DNA from: Temnopleurus reevesii
Lineage: Eukaryota > Echinodermata > Echinoidea > Temnopleuroida > Temnopleuridae
DNA length: 64,000 bases
Direction of reading: 5' to 3'
Assembly (NCBI GenBank): GCA_036244855.1
Contig: BQKZ01002302.1
Location: forward strand, 13,799-77,798
The position numbers and the translations under genes were made by a program. A model generated the notes under the pieces. The model had not been told where the DNA came from, did no database searches, and saw nothing but the letters and a program-made list of their open reading frames with translations. Position 1 is the stretch's first letter. Every line of letters starts with the position of its first letter. Below are positions 52,357-63,189 of this stretch, in pieces.

Positions 52357-52513
52357 CATGTCATGTATGGTTTGTTTTTTCATTTCTTAAAACAATCATG
52401 ATTTCATAGGGTTCTGATTTGAAATTAATTTTTAATAGAACACAATATAAATTATTTCCGTTAAATTAAGTCGAATGTCAATTCAATGCTCCTTTGTGAT
52501 TCTATTCATATCA

Positions 52514-52642
52514 GGGGCCTGTAACATAAAAGAGATGCAATTAATCTTGCAATTAATTGCATCTCTTTGGTACACATTTTGCCATAGACTTAAGATAAAA
52601 ATTTATTGCAAGTTTAATTGCATCTTTTATGTTACAGGCCCC
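52514..52642. mobile_element. MITE family G, copy 3 (near-perfect ends)
   Basis: GGGGCCTGTAACATAAAAGA at the left is matched by TTTTATGTTACAGGCCCC at the right. The interior mirrors 'gatgcaattaatct' and 'attaattgcatc'. The well-kept ends suggest the youngest copy of the three. Confidence 0.85.
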
Positions 52643-52949
52643 AGAACCGGCTTCTTATTGTTGTGTCCGCACATTTGAATACACGGCGTACCTTTGTCCC
52701 ATGACCCACTTTATTTTTCGGAATTAGTGTAATTTAGATGAAAACAGATGATCAGTGAAGCATGAAACACTCAGGAACTCTGAATTTTACGCATTTATAA
52801 ACGCAACAGAAAGTATAGATTAAAAAAATGTTGACCAAGGAAAGATTATATAAACATCAAGATGACATGGATTCATTTTGGAGAACTCAAATTGAAGAAG
52901 AAATCTAACCATTATTATCATCAGTGTATAACTTCATTGGAATGACGTT

Positions 52950-53233
52950 GATATTGCACTAATGGTGTTGCTTAACGCCTTTCAACCAGAGGGTCGTAGG
53001 CTCGAATCCCACCAATGGCGTCAATTTCCTTCAGCAAGAAATTTATCCACAGTGTGCTGCACTCAACCCAGGTGAGGTGAACGGGTACCTGGCAGGAATA
53101 CTTATTCCTTGAAATGCCAAGTGCGCTGGTGGCTGCCGGGCTAAAGCCAGGGTAATACTAATGTAAAGCGCCTTGAGCACTCATCAATGAGAGTGCGCTA
53201 TATAAATGACATATATCATTATTATTATTATTA
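52950..53233 (+). mobile_element. tRNA-derived SINE, copy 3
   Basis: The tRNA-like head is diverged at its 5' end, with 'actaatggtgttgc' in place of the A-box area. The B-box region reads GGCTCGAATCCC and the body matches copies 1 and 2. The tail is complete: 'gcgctatataaatg' followed by (ATT)n to 53233. Confidence 0.85.
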
Positions 53234-53450
53234 ACACTTTTTATAATTGCTGCGTTTTCCCCCTTGTCAAAAACCCGTTTTCGACTCTTGTAAAGGCTCT
53301 AGCGCTTGTAAATTCTTGGGCAAAAGCTTATCCAGCAATACAATATATTGTTTCTGCATTGTCCTATCAACAACACTGATGCTTATGATCATATGATCTA
53401 TCCAGCCGATGTTAATATTTTGCTTATGAATTTGTAAAAAAAAAAAAAAA

Positions 53451-55164
53451 GTTTCTCCGGTTGGTAAAAAAGCACAGAAGTAGGTAACTTTCCTAGATAT
53501 AACATCACTGAACATGCTGCCTATATCATTTTAGGAATATGCATTGACTGCAATGAAATTCCACATGAGAACAATCCAAAAATATTTTTAAGCGCCTCTA
53601 TAATTTTTTTCTCAAAGACTTAATATTGTTGATAATTTGGTTGGAATCTGATGTTAAACATATGACATAGCTTGAAAATCTCTCTTCGCAAATATACTTA
53701 TTTTTTCAAATTCTATATGGACCGTTTACGGGCAAATGCTTCGGTGTAATTCCGTTACCGACAATCTCCATGCTTTGGGCCCGTCCATATAGACAATGCA
53801 CACGTCTTTTCTTGGCCATATGCTAGTAAAAAAAAAATTCTAACTATAGGCTACATTTCAATAGCTTGACCGGTGTCTGTGATTTTGTCAATGGGCTGTA
53901 ACAACCAAAATAATGTAGCTCAAAATAATATTTTACTCCGTTACCGCATTATTATGTCATGTATGTGGAATTGGCCTGTAACATAACTTTCTATTATATC
54001 ATCATTATCTGCAAACGAATTGGTGGTGAACTTACGGCTTGCATAATCTAATGAAAAACCAATGAATCATTTTCAGCTCTCTCATAAATTATCCAAAATC
54101 GTGGGAGTTTAAGTAGCGCCAGAAATCAAAGCCACAAATGAGGGAAAGGGAAAAAAACAAGCCAGAAAATGACCATAGCAGATTAGATAGAAGAAGACAG
54201 TCTGGTACTAATGCCCCTGATGTAATTTACAAAATATTGATACTTTTACAAAACAAAAACAAGAAGAAAAGCGCGTAGGCATTCATGACTCAAGAAACAC
54301 AAAAACACAAAAACCATGAAATTCATGTTTCCTCTGCCTCATGAAGAGCGGGAACGACATCCCACACTCTTGAGTGGGCTGATCACGGCGCAAAACGCGA
54401 CAACAGAGGCCTAACTATACCTGCACGCGAGCCCGCGCATCCATTAAAATATGACACTCGACAGTTTATCTTCCATCATGCATAGTAAGATAGTGAGATG
54501 GGGAGCATAGACCCATTCTTGCACTGTAAAAAAATAATAATAATGATAAACGCCGTATTAACTTCAAAGAAGAGTCTACACATAAATATTAGGAGCAGAA
54601 AATTAGCATACAAATAAAGTGAACACAAAAGTTTGAGAAAAATCGGACAACTAATAAGAAAGTTTTGAATGCATATAGATATTTAGACAAATTGTAAAGT
54701 TATGTCATTACAGGTGCACACATGACCATTAATTATTCCCCCAAAATATGCTTTCCTGAAAACTATATCTACATGATATTTTAACGATACATAGATCCAT
54801 ATTTGCATGTTTACCTTAGTACAAACTTTGTGTCTTTCCCTACAAATAATGAATTTTGCACCATTAATATAAATTAAATGATTGTTACTAGTGCACCATG
54901 ACGTCATCAAATTGGCAACATGTCTGAAAATTTTCACTGATTTGCTTATTTTTTTTCATTTCATTCTAAATTCATAACCTTTTTATATCTTGTCCGATTT
55001 TCTTATAACTTTTCTTGTTCTCCTGTTGAAAATTATTAATGGGTAGGCTTTTTGTATTAAGACATCAAAATATATTTAGAAAAAAAATCTATATATTTTT
55101 AATACAAAATTAAGAAAAGGAAAGTGTTGTATAGTTTATAATGATCAGTATGCATTATTTTTTA
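53451..55164. repeat. 1.7 kb direct duplication, copy 1
   Basis: From 'gtttctccggttggtaaaaa' the 1714 bp repeat at an offset of exactly 1720, with only a handful of substitutions and no indels noticed. Example differences are 'cccattcttg' versus 'ccgattcttg', and 'ccattaatat' versus 'ccataaatat'. It includes a family D MITE at 54565-55062. The identical 84-codon frames in the two copies reflect the duplication and are not evidence of a gene. Confidence 0.95.
54565..55062. mobile_element. MITE family D, copy 2
   Basis: The left arm has 'GTTTGAGAAAAATCGGACAA' and the right arm the mirror 'TTGTCCGATTTTCTTATAAC'. The ends resemble 5785-6312. The centre carries a full palindromic TGACGTCA at 54899-54906. 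Confidence 0.7.
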
Positions 55165-55165
55165 T

Positions 55166-55166
55166 N
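55166..55166. other. Single N at duplication junction
   Basis: One N sits exactly between the two duplicated copies ('tttat', N, 'aaaagtttctccgg'). This is the signature of a sequence join or an unresolved overlap. Confidence 0.9.
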
Positions 55167-55170
55167 AAAA

Positions 55171-56884
55171 GTTTCTCCGGTTGGTAAAAAAGCACAGAAG
55201 TAGGTAACTTTCCTAGATATAACATCACTGAACATGCAGCCTATAGCATTTGAGGAATATGCATTGACTGCAATGAAATTCCACATGAGAACAATCCAAA
55301 AATATTTTTAAGCGCCTCTATAATTTTTTTCTCAAAGACTTAATATTGTTGATAATTTGGTTGGAATCTGATGTTAAACATATGACATAGCTTGAAAATC
55401 TCTCTTCGCAAATATACTTATTTTTTCAAATTCTATATGGACCGTTTACGGGCAAATGCTTCGGTGTAATTCCGTTACCGACAATCTCCATGCTTTGGGC
55501 CCGTCCATATAGACAATGCACACGTCTTTTCTTGGCCATATGCTAGTAAAAAAAAAATTCTAACTATAGGCTACATTTCAATAGCTTGACCGGTGTCTGT
55601 GATTTTGTCAATGGGCTGTAACAACCAAAATAATGTAGCTCAAAATAATATTTTACTCCGTTACCGCATTATTATGTCATGTATGTGGAATTGGCCTGTA
55701 ACATAACTTTCTATTATATCATCATTATCTGCAAACGAATTGGTGGTGAACTTACGGCTTGCATAATCTAATGAAAAACCAATGAATCATTTTCAGCTCT
55801 CTCATAAATTATCCAAAATCGTGGGAGTTTAAGTAGCGCCAGAAATCAAAGCCACAAATGAGGGAAAGGGAAAAAAACAAGCCAGAAAATGACCATAGCA
55901 GATTAGATAGAAGAAGACAGTCTGGTACTAATGCCCCTGATGTAATTTACAAAATATTGATACTTTTACAAAACAAAAACAAGAAGAAAAGCGCGTAGGC
56001 ATTCATGACTCAAGAAACACAAAAACACAAAAACCATGAAATTCATGTTTCCTCTGCCTCATGAAGAGCGGGAACGACATCCCACACTCTTGAGTGGGCT
56101 GATCACGGCGCAAAACGCGACAACAGAGGCCTAACTATACCTGCACGCGAGCCCGCGCATCCATTAAAATATGACACTCGACAGTTTATCTTCCATCATG
56201 CATAGTAAGATAGTGAGATGGGGAGCATAGACCGATTCTTGCACTGTAAAAAAATAATAATAATGATAAACGCCGTATTAACTTCAAAGAAGAGTCTACA
56301 CATAAATATTAGGAGCAGAAAATTAGCATACAAATAAAGTGAACACAAAAGTTTGAGAAAAATCGGACAACTAATAAGAAAGTTTTGAATGCATATAGAT
56401 ATTTAGACAAATTGTAAAGTTATGTCATTACAGGTGCACACATGACCATTAATTATTCCCCCAAAATATGCTTTCCTGAAAACTATATCTACATGATATT
56501 TTAACGATACATAGATCCATATTTGCATGTTTACCTTAGTACAAACTTTGTGTCTTTCCCTACAAATAATGAATTTTGCACCATAAATATAAATTAAATG
56601 ATTGTTACTAGTGCACCATGACGTCATCAAATTGGCAACATGTCTGAAAATTTTCACTGATTTGCTTATTTTTTTTCATTTCATTCTAAATTCATAACCT
56701 TTTTATATCTTGTCCGATTTTCTTATAACTTTTCTTGTTCTCCTGTTGAAAATTATTAATGGGTAGGCTTCTTGTATTAAGACATCAAAATATATTTAGA
56801 AAAAAAATCTATATATTTTTAATACAAAATTAAGAAAAGGAAAGTGTTGTATAGTTTATAATGATCAGTATGCATTATTTTTTA
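55171..56884. repeat. 1.7 kb direct duplication, copy 2
   Basis: Second copy of 53451-55164, same orientation. It continues on the right into unique sequence at 56885. Confidence 0.95.
56285..56782. mobile_element. MITE family D, copy 3 (within duplication copy 2)
   Basis: Identical in layout to 54565-55062, with TGACGTCA at 56619-56626. Present because of the 1.7 kb duplication. Confidence 0.7.
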
Positions 56885-57015
56885 ATGTTAAATGAATTCT
56901 GGTCATATCACAAAGTGCATTCCTCCTCTCATATTTTATTTCATGTTTCCAATTGCAAAATTTAATCAGGGTAATAGTAATTCCTTAGGGGACACTTCAG
57001 TATGTAACACCATTT

Positions 57016-57327
57016 GGCCCGTATTCTGATATCAGGTTTAACTTAAACTCGAGTCTAAATCTGTGGCTTAAGTATGGGTAGCCCGAAGTGCCAAAACTTT
57101 ATTAAACTGTATAATGCTTATGTTAACTGTTTTCTTTTCCCATGCTCTAATAATGTAGAAAACTGTCGAAGTTTTTATTCCAAGACAGTTTTTAATACCA
57201 TAATTGCCAAATGTGTTGGTAAATTAAACACCGACTGTTACAGATTCAAGCCTCTTTTGGCTTCCCATACTTAAACCACAGATTTAAACTCTAGTTTAAG
57301 TTAAACCTGACATCAGAATACGAGCTT
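57016..57327. mobile_element. MITE family I with about 62 bp terminal inverted repeats
   Basis: The left TIR starts GGCCCGTATTCTGATATCAG and runs to about 57078. The right TIR (about 57263-57327) ends CTGACATCAGAATACGAGC. The matched inner part includes 'aatctgtggcttaagtatgg' and its mirror 'ccatacttaaaccacagatt'. The 185 bp between has a short open frame without domains. Confidence 0.85.
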
Positions 57328-58270
57328 TTGAGTTTCAAGAGGTACCAAATAACGGAAATGCGAATTACATTACGATTTTTATTGTACCAATGTCCCAATG
57401 TACGCACACGAAGCACACCAACAGTTCCCTGTTTATTCGGAACGAATTGTGAAGGACGCTATATTAATCAGTATTTGCCCGACAAAATGAGAAACTTTAA
57501 ATACGTTGGAATAAGTCAAATACGTTATATGTACGTTTTGAATAAGTCGAAACACGCTTCGAATACAGAAAAAAAACTTTGTCATGTAACGCGATCATTT
57601 CTAATCAAAATGCAAACAGAACAGTTTTGGACGTATAAGCAATAGGAACGTTGCACAATCGTCGGCAAACGGTCACAAGTACTCGTACTCCTTCGCATAG
57701 GTCGAACTGCATCTTGACGTTACAGTCTGCGTATGCTCGATGGAAAATTATCCAAAACGTCGATATACGTTGAACTTTTAACTTACACAGCACATTGTAT
57801 GCGAAATATTTTCGAACGATTTGATATCTTTAGAGGTAACGCTTTCAAACGAATGTTTCGCGCAGCACCGGGTTTAACAACTTATGCCAAACGATAGTTC
57901 AACTTACACCGTTCGTTGTAAATACGTATTGAGAAAAGCCAGAAATTAGCTCGACGTGGATGAGCAATATTTGTGAGTATCTGTCGACGATTAAGTAACG
58001 TCCCTTTAACTTACGCGGAACGTCGGTATACGTCGAAAAATGCACAAAATTTTTCCGACATACTCGACGTATGACGACGACGTTCGCAAGCATTTTCGCC
58101 AAACAAATAGTTTCTGGAAGATCCATGGAAGATCGACTTTTGTTGAATAGGCTACCCTATTGAAATGATAAATAAATACATAAAATAAATAAATATCTCT
58201 ACGTCGCCAAGTACGTCGTGCATACGCTATCTAGAGTGCCAAGCTGAGACAAAAACAACAGGTTGCGAGC
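57328..58270. repeat. CpG-rich block with degenerate 107-121 bp repeat
   Basis: CG dinucleotides are unusually frequent here in the 'acgt', 'tcga' and 'acgaac' words. A module near 'aacttacacngnncgttgta' recurs at 57781, 57902 and 58009. 'tatacgtt' or 'tatacgtc' and 'gaaaa' accompany it in variable order. It may be subterminal repeat DNA of a larger transposon or a degenerate satellite. An A-rich 'ataaataaata' patch near 58165-58195 resembles a retroelement tail. Confidence 0.45.
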
Positions 58271-59150
58271 GCTGGAGATTGATAAACACACTCGTTGAAA
58301 TACGCTGCTGAATCGTTCTAAATAAGTTACTTATATACTTGTAAATAATTCAACTCGTTATGGATATACATATTATGGACATAATGTCCAAACTTTCCCT
58401 TGAGTTATAAAAAAATGTTCAGCATATGGCGACGTTTAAAAATATTTGTCATATGTCGGGCATAAATACAAAGCATACAATTAGTATGCTATAATAAAAT
58501 AATAATCATTTAAGTACAGACAGTATAAACATTTTAAAAGCGTCATTTTGACGTTATACAGGCGCGTCTTTCGCAACATCTCTCGAAAATGTTCTTAACA
58601 AGCAAGCAAAGAATTAGGGTAGATCGGTTTTTGCCGCGTAAATTGACAGTATTTCTTTTCATATTTTTTACATACGATTTACTGTGTTTGTCGACTGCTT
58701 GTGTGTTATGTTAATTCAATTTAGAAACGAGCCAATTGGCATTCAGAATCGAGCTTTCAAATCAGCAATTGTCATTCATTTTTTTAGAAAGGTATCATTG
58801 AAGTATAAAAGTGCGGGTTGATAATGCGGGGGGGAATTACATGAGAATATGGATATGTTCCGAATAGGAAAGGGGTAATGAATAAATGCGCACTCTGCTC
58901 AGCCATTTGAATAGCATACTGAATATTAAAAAAAAATATGATCACATCTGTATCACCCACATAATATAATTCTTTCCTCCTCTCGTGATATACGATGGAA
59001 TTATGATGAATCACATATCCTTTTTCACTTTTCACTTTATATGATGATAGAATAAGTATATATTTTTAATTGACAATTATAGTGGGACATTGCATTAGTT
59101 ATTTACATATTATAATATAATAATTTACATTTTAATTTTTCAGTACAAGT
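58271..59150. other. AT-rich intergenic, no gene seen
   Basis: Nothing recognised. Confidence 0.4.
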
Positions 59151-59397
59151 TTTAATATTCGGAATAGAAGGGGCTGCCCCGACAGAGCCACTTTGGTATT
59201 TATAGCAGTTCCCATTTCATTTTCGTTATTAATGTTATTTACGTACAGCATATGTTGTCCCCCTAGCTTTCATTCTACTTTTTTCCTCTTCAATTTACTA
59301 TCTTGTTGATTGTTTATATGTATTTTGTTGTACTTATTTTGTTTATGTGTTGTATTTTAACTAAATTGAATAAACGCATTTGAATTTGAATTGAATT
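59151..59397 (+). mobile_element. Probable LINE 3' end
   Basis: A T-rich block ends 'aataaacgcatttgaatttg' followed by a short 'aattgaatt' repeat, typical of non-LTR retrotransposon 3' tails with repeated short units. No reverse transcriptase frame remains, so it is a 5'-truncated copy. Confidence 0.45.
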
Positions 59398-60199
59398 AAT
59401 TACTCATTACATGCCAAATTCTATAAGATAAAAGAGACAAAGCAAACAAAAATAATCAGTGATAAAATGAATCTGAAAAAAAAGAAACACTGTGCAGAGA
59501 ACTCTCTTCCCAAAATGAGTGCTTGTTCATAAATGTAAAGTAAATTATCATTACATCGAATGAAAACTTTGTACATTTATAAGCAAGGATAAGAAATATG
59601 AAGAACATAACTTTATCCTTAGGTGCACGAAATTTGTCGAATTTGAAGGAAAGAAAATTAACATCATTGCTATACTTGCAAATTTTGCCGGAAAATCCTT
59701 AATTTTACATTCCGTCGTTGAGTTGACAAGCAAGAAAAAGAAGGTCCTCGTCTATTATCTTCCCCTTATGTTCCTGATTTTTCTTCATTTTCCAACATTT
59801 CACGGGTCACACCCTCTTCCAGAGAAGACGCGTCTGTAAATATATGCAATTCAAAAGAATTACTTTTGCTTTTGGAACTGCCTGTGGACAGTGTGCTCAC
59901 TTATACACAGATTGAAGCGGTATAATAAGATAATACTTTGACAGAAATAATGCTCCTGAGGATTACCCCATCAAATTATACTGCTGGAATAATCTTCGTA
60001 AGTAAACGCTGCATTAAAAGAGTCACATACTTTACAGCGCTATCAATTAAAAAGAGCATTTTGCCCACCAGAAGCAGTACAACCTTGGAAAACATATTCA
60101 AAGTTGAATTTGAAATTGAATTCTCCACTTTCAACATGAAATATTTACAACACTATGTACAACATTGCTGCAGGGGGGTGGGGGTCATTCTCAGGTGTA
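59398..60199. other. Intergenic, no gene seen
   Basis: No recognised feature. Frames at 59551-59733 and 59938-60219 have no domain. Confidence 0.35.
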
Positions 60200-60422
60200 T
60201 AAGTACTAGCATTTTTTAAAGTAATTTTTATGTTAAGATTAATGATTTTTTGGGGGTTTTCATGCTTTTCATTGTGTATAATTTTATCTTACATTCATTA
60301 TTAGGCTTATTGTTTACATTTTATACCTGTTCGCTTTTTATATGCACGGACTTGCTGAAAAGCAGTCTTTTGACTGATTGTAAGTTTTACCGTGAATAAA
60401 TAAATACAATACATACATACAA
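60200..60422 (+). mobile_element. Probable LINE 3' end with terminal stem-loop
   Basis: Near the end, 'gctgaaaagc' and 'agtcttttgact' can form small stem-loops. These are followed by 'ttaccgtgaataaataaata' and an ATACATAC tail. This layout is common at the 3' ends of CR1/L2-like LINEs. Family is inference. Confidence 0.5.
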
Positions 60423-61479
60423 CATTCACTACAAATATTTATATATTCTAATATTCTGATGCTTTCAGACAATGATCTCAAATTGTTTAGAAATGTTTGT
60501 CCAATAAATTCTGAGCAAATAAATCGTTTGGGTCAAACCATTTTTGCCCTCACCGTTTAGGGGTAACCATAATTAAAATTGTATTTCATGTCTGTCCATA
60601 GCGAAATGATTTGCCATTTTTCCGAAGTAGCGTACAAATGCATTCATTACAAATCACCTGCTCTGTTTCAACGTTTAAATCATCGATAAGGTACCAACAT
60701 TTCAATATTTTTTAATGAAATCAATTTATTTGAATATGAATTTAAGAAAAGATTAATCATTAAGTGATTGATAAATGTTTTAATTCGGATTATCTGTGAA
60801 AGTCTAAAGTTTTACTTATTTTTGTATATGAACAGAAACCATGACAACGAAATTTGTTATAGTCTCAGAAAAGGGTTTGTGTTGTTTCCTATATGTTTAA
60901 CTAAAAGTAAAATCATTGAAGTTTTTACCAAGTTAAAAGTTTTGATTTTGGATTACAATTCATTGGGTTCAATGTTTTAGATGTATTAGACCCACAGCAA
61001 ACTCAACAAAAAGTGGGGTTTGAATCCTAACAATGAAATATCACAGTCTCATCTATCTTGCGTTAAAGTGGGCGGACAGATTCCCATTAAAAATTGTTCA
61101 AAAATTACTTCGATGTTTATTGAAACTCATTTTTCTTTTCTAATCTGTTTAAATTCAAATAAATCTGTTTCTTTTATTAATAAAGGTATCGTAATTTGGG
61201 GTAGCCTTATTATTTTGAACTCAGTGGGCTTCTCATCTTGTCTCTAAACTTGATTTACATTCTTGTTTGTTTATTTTAATAGACAAGGGGGCTAAATTCA
61301 AATATACTAATATTCGGTTATTTCAATATTTAGAATTTACATCATGGTTCACTTCGTAATATTCATTACAATAAGTCTATTTTGGGAGATAGAATATTCG
61401 ATACAATCCTGACAAATTGTTTTTGTTACTTTAATGACAATAAAGTATTTGTTATATTTATTGTTCATATTAATACTCA
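60423..61479. other. AT-rich intergenic, no gene seen
   Basis: No recognised feature. Two 70-75-codon frames (60768-60980 and 61020-61247) lack domains. They could be remnants of a retroelement, but I cannot show it. Confidence 0.35.
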
Positions 61480-61880
61480 AACGGAGTGGATTTTGTTTTT
61501 CGAGAATTCTCCGATACTCAGCACGGCAAAGTCACGTTATAACATACGTACATGCACCGAGAGTTCTTGGAAGGTTTAGCCAGGTAGGCGTTTTTCACGA
61601 TGCGCGAGATTACAGAGCATTACATCTCCTCGGATGTTTTTCAACTCTGAGTGATCTTTAGGTGTAGGCGCGAGCATGGCGCGCCGCGGTGTCTAAAAAT
61701 AGCACCATTACTCACGCGGGGAGAAGGGGAAAGCCCCCTTCCCTCCCACGCACAACCGTAGGCGGCGTGCTCCCTGTCATATCGCTGTATGATTTGAAGG
61801 TGATTGTAACCTTCCACTTTTCTTTCTTCACTACCCACACGCCGCTAAAAGAATCAAAGATTTATGGGCGCGTGTCGCTA
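61480..61880. promoter_or_regulatory. GC-rich patch with MEF2-type and Egr-type sites (candidate regulatory element)
   Basis: A sharp rise in GC and CpG around 'gcgcgccgcgg' (about 61679-61689). CTAAAAATAG at 61693-61702 is a perfect MEF2-type site and could instead serve as a TATA-like box. The reverse complement of 61742-61752 is TGCGTGGGAGG, which fits the extended Egr consensus. It lies about 17 kb downstream of the Egr gene. No domain-bearing frame is present. It could be a promoter of a gene beyond the window or an enhancer. Confidence 0.35.
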
Positions 61881-62057
61881 ATAAGTATACGATATCCCGG
61901 GTATTAATCATACCACGGCATGCGCTTAATTATTCATCTACCCGTTTTTCAATGTGCATACTTTTTGGAGATGACAGCTATTAAAATTTATTGACACATA
62001 AACGGGTACCATAGACGAATCCATGATATGCGCTGTACCTTCAAGTATTGCCTACTA

Positions 62058-62062
62058 GGGGG

Positions 62063-62126
<64 letters not shown>
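62058..62126. repeat. Poly-G/poly-C hairpin (G30 then C33)
   Basis: After 'tagggggc', a run of 30 G (62064-62093) is followed directly by 33 C (62094-62126) and 'ta'. It is a perfect inverted repeat with no spacer. The run lengths should be treated with caution because such sequence is hard to read. Confidence 0.9.
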
Positions 62127-62529
62127 TACGTCAATGATCACATCCAGTCAAGAAATATAGCGAGGAAAGAATTTTTGCTATAAGAATCATATAATACATT
62201 TTGTGATCATAAAAAGATGAGGACAAATATTCATATATAAAATGTAAAAGTTTTTGTAAACTGACTCTCTTATGTTTAGTAATATCGCTTCATTGTTTTC
62301 TTTTTTTTTCATTGTTTTTGATCTAAATTTTATATCGAATAGAGAAACATTTGCATGAATAACCTATTTAAGGTTAGTTTGTTAAACTACTCGTTTATTT
62401 CTTTGTTTAATTTCATTGTGCACTCATGAATTAGATTGAGTATTTTCTCCCTTCCCCACTCCAAGACTCCTTGTCAGGTCAGTGCACACTGGATTTAAAC
62501 AATAATCCACGAAAATGCGATGTAATCTA
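62127..62529. other. AT-rich intergenic, no gene seen
   Basis: Nothing recognised. Confidence 0.35.
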
Positions 62530-62665
62530 TTTCCATAAAATTAAGTGTGTCATTGGACAATACTTCCTACGGCATGTAGTAAACTGTGCGGACATAACAA
62601 TCACAAGCCGGTTCCGATTTTCAAAGCATTACAAATGAGAATTTCATTGGCGTTCAATTTAATTT
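62530..62665. repeat. Dispersed repeat related to 1346-1480
   Basis: It shares, in order, 'gtcattggacaa', 'acaatcacaa', 'gcattacaaa' and 'attggcgttca' with the block at 1346-1480. Both copies lie near GA-rich DNA, so the GA tract and this block may be parts of one larger repeat. Confidence 0.6.
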
Positions 62666-63189
62666 TGCCAAAATATCTTATATTGTGTTGAAAGTATCAT
62701 ATCTGTTACGCCAAAAATCTCTAGAAAATTATTCATCGAAATTTCTTGAAATTTAATACGTATAAAATGAATACTATCTGTATCACATATGTGAAAGTTT
62801 AACGTATGCACTCGCTGTTAGCGTAACATTACAAAGCCATGGAATATTACCGATTTCAAGTCAACCACGCAATTTTCGTTAACAATGATCATACAGGAAA
62901 TAGTATTTTGCATGGGTAGGGAATTTGAATGATTCACACTGTAATTTGTTGTTTTGAGGGGGATATTCAGACGGAGATAACTAGACAAAGAGCAGTGATG
63001 AGCCAAATCATTAGAAAAAAAAAGAAAAAGAAAGAAGAAGAAGAAACAAGGGACAAATGATCAAATATAGCAATGTAAAATTACGTATAGAAACTAAAAA
63101 GAATAAAGCAAAACAAATATTGTGTGAAATTGAGCATGAAGGATAAGCCAAAATTAAAATAGCATGAGATGAACTTAGGAGGAAGATGA
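62666..63189. other. Intergenic, no gene seen
   Basis: An A/G-rich patch at about 63015-63045. Nothing else recognised. Confidence 0.35.

Noticed and set aside
54683..56657. Identical 84-codon frames in two places as a conserved small gene
   Set aside because: Both lie in the 1.7 kb duplication and inside a non-autonomous MITE, so identity reflects copying and not selection.
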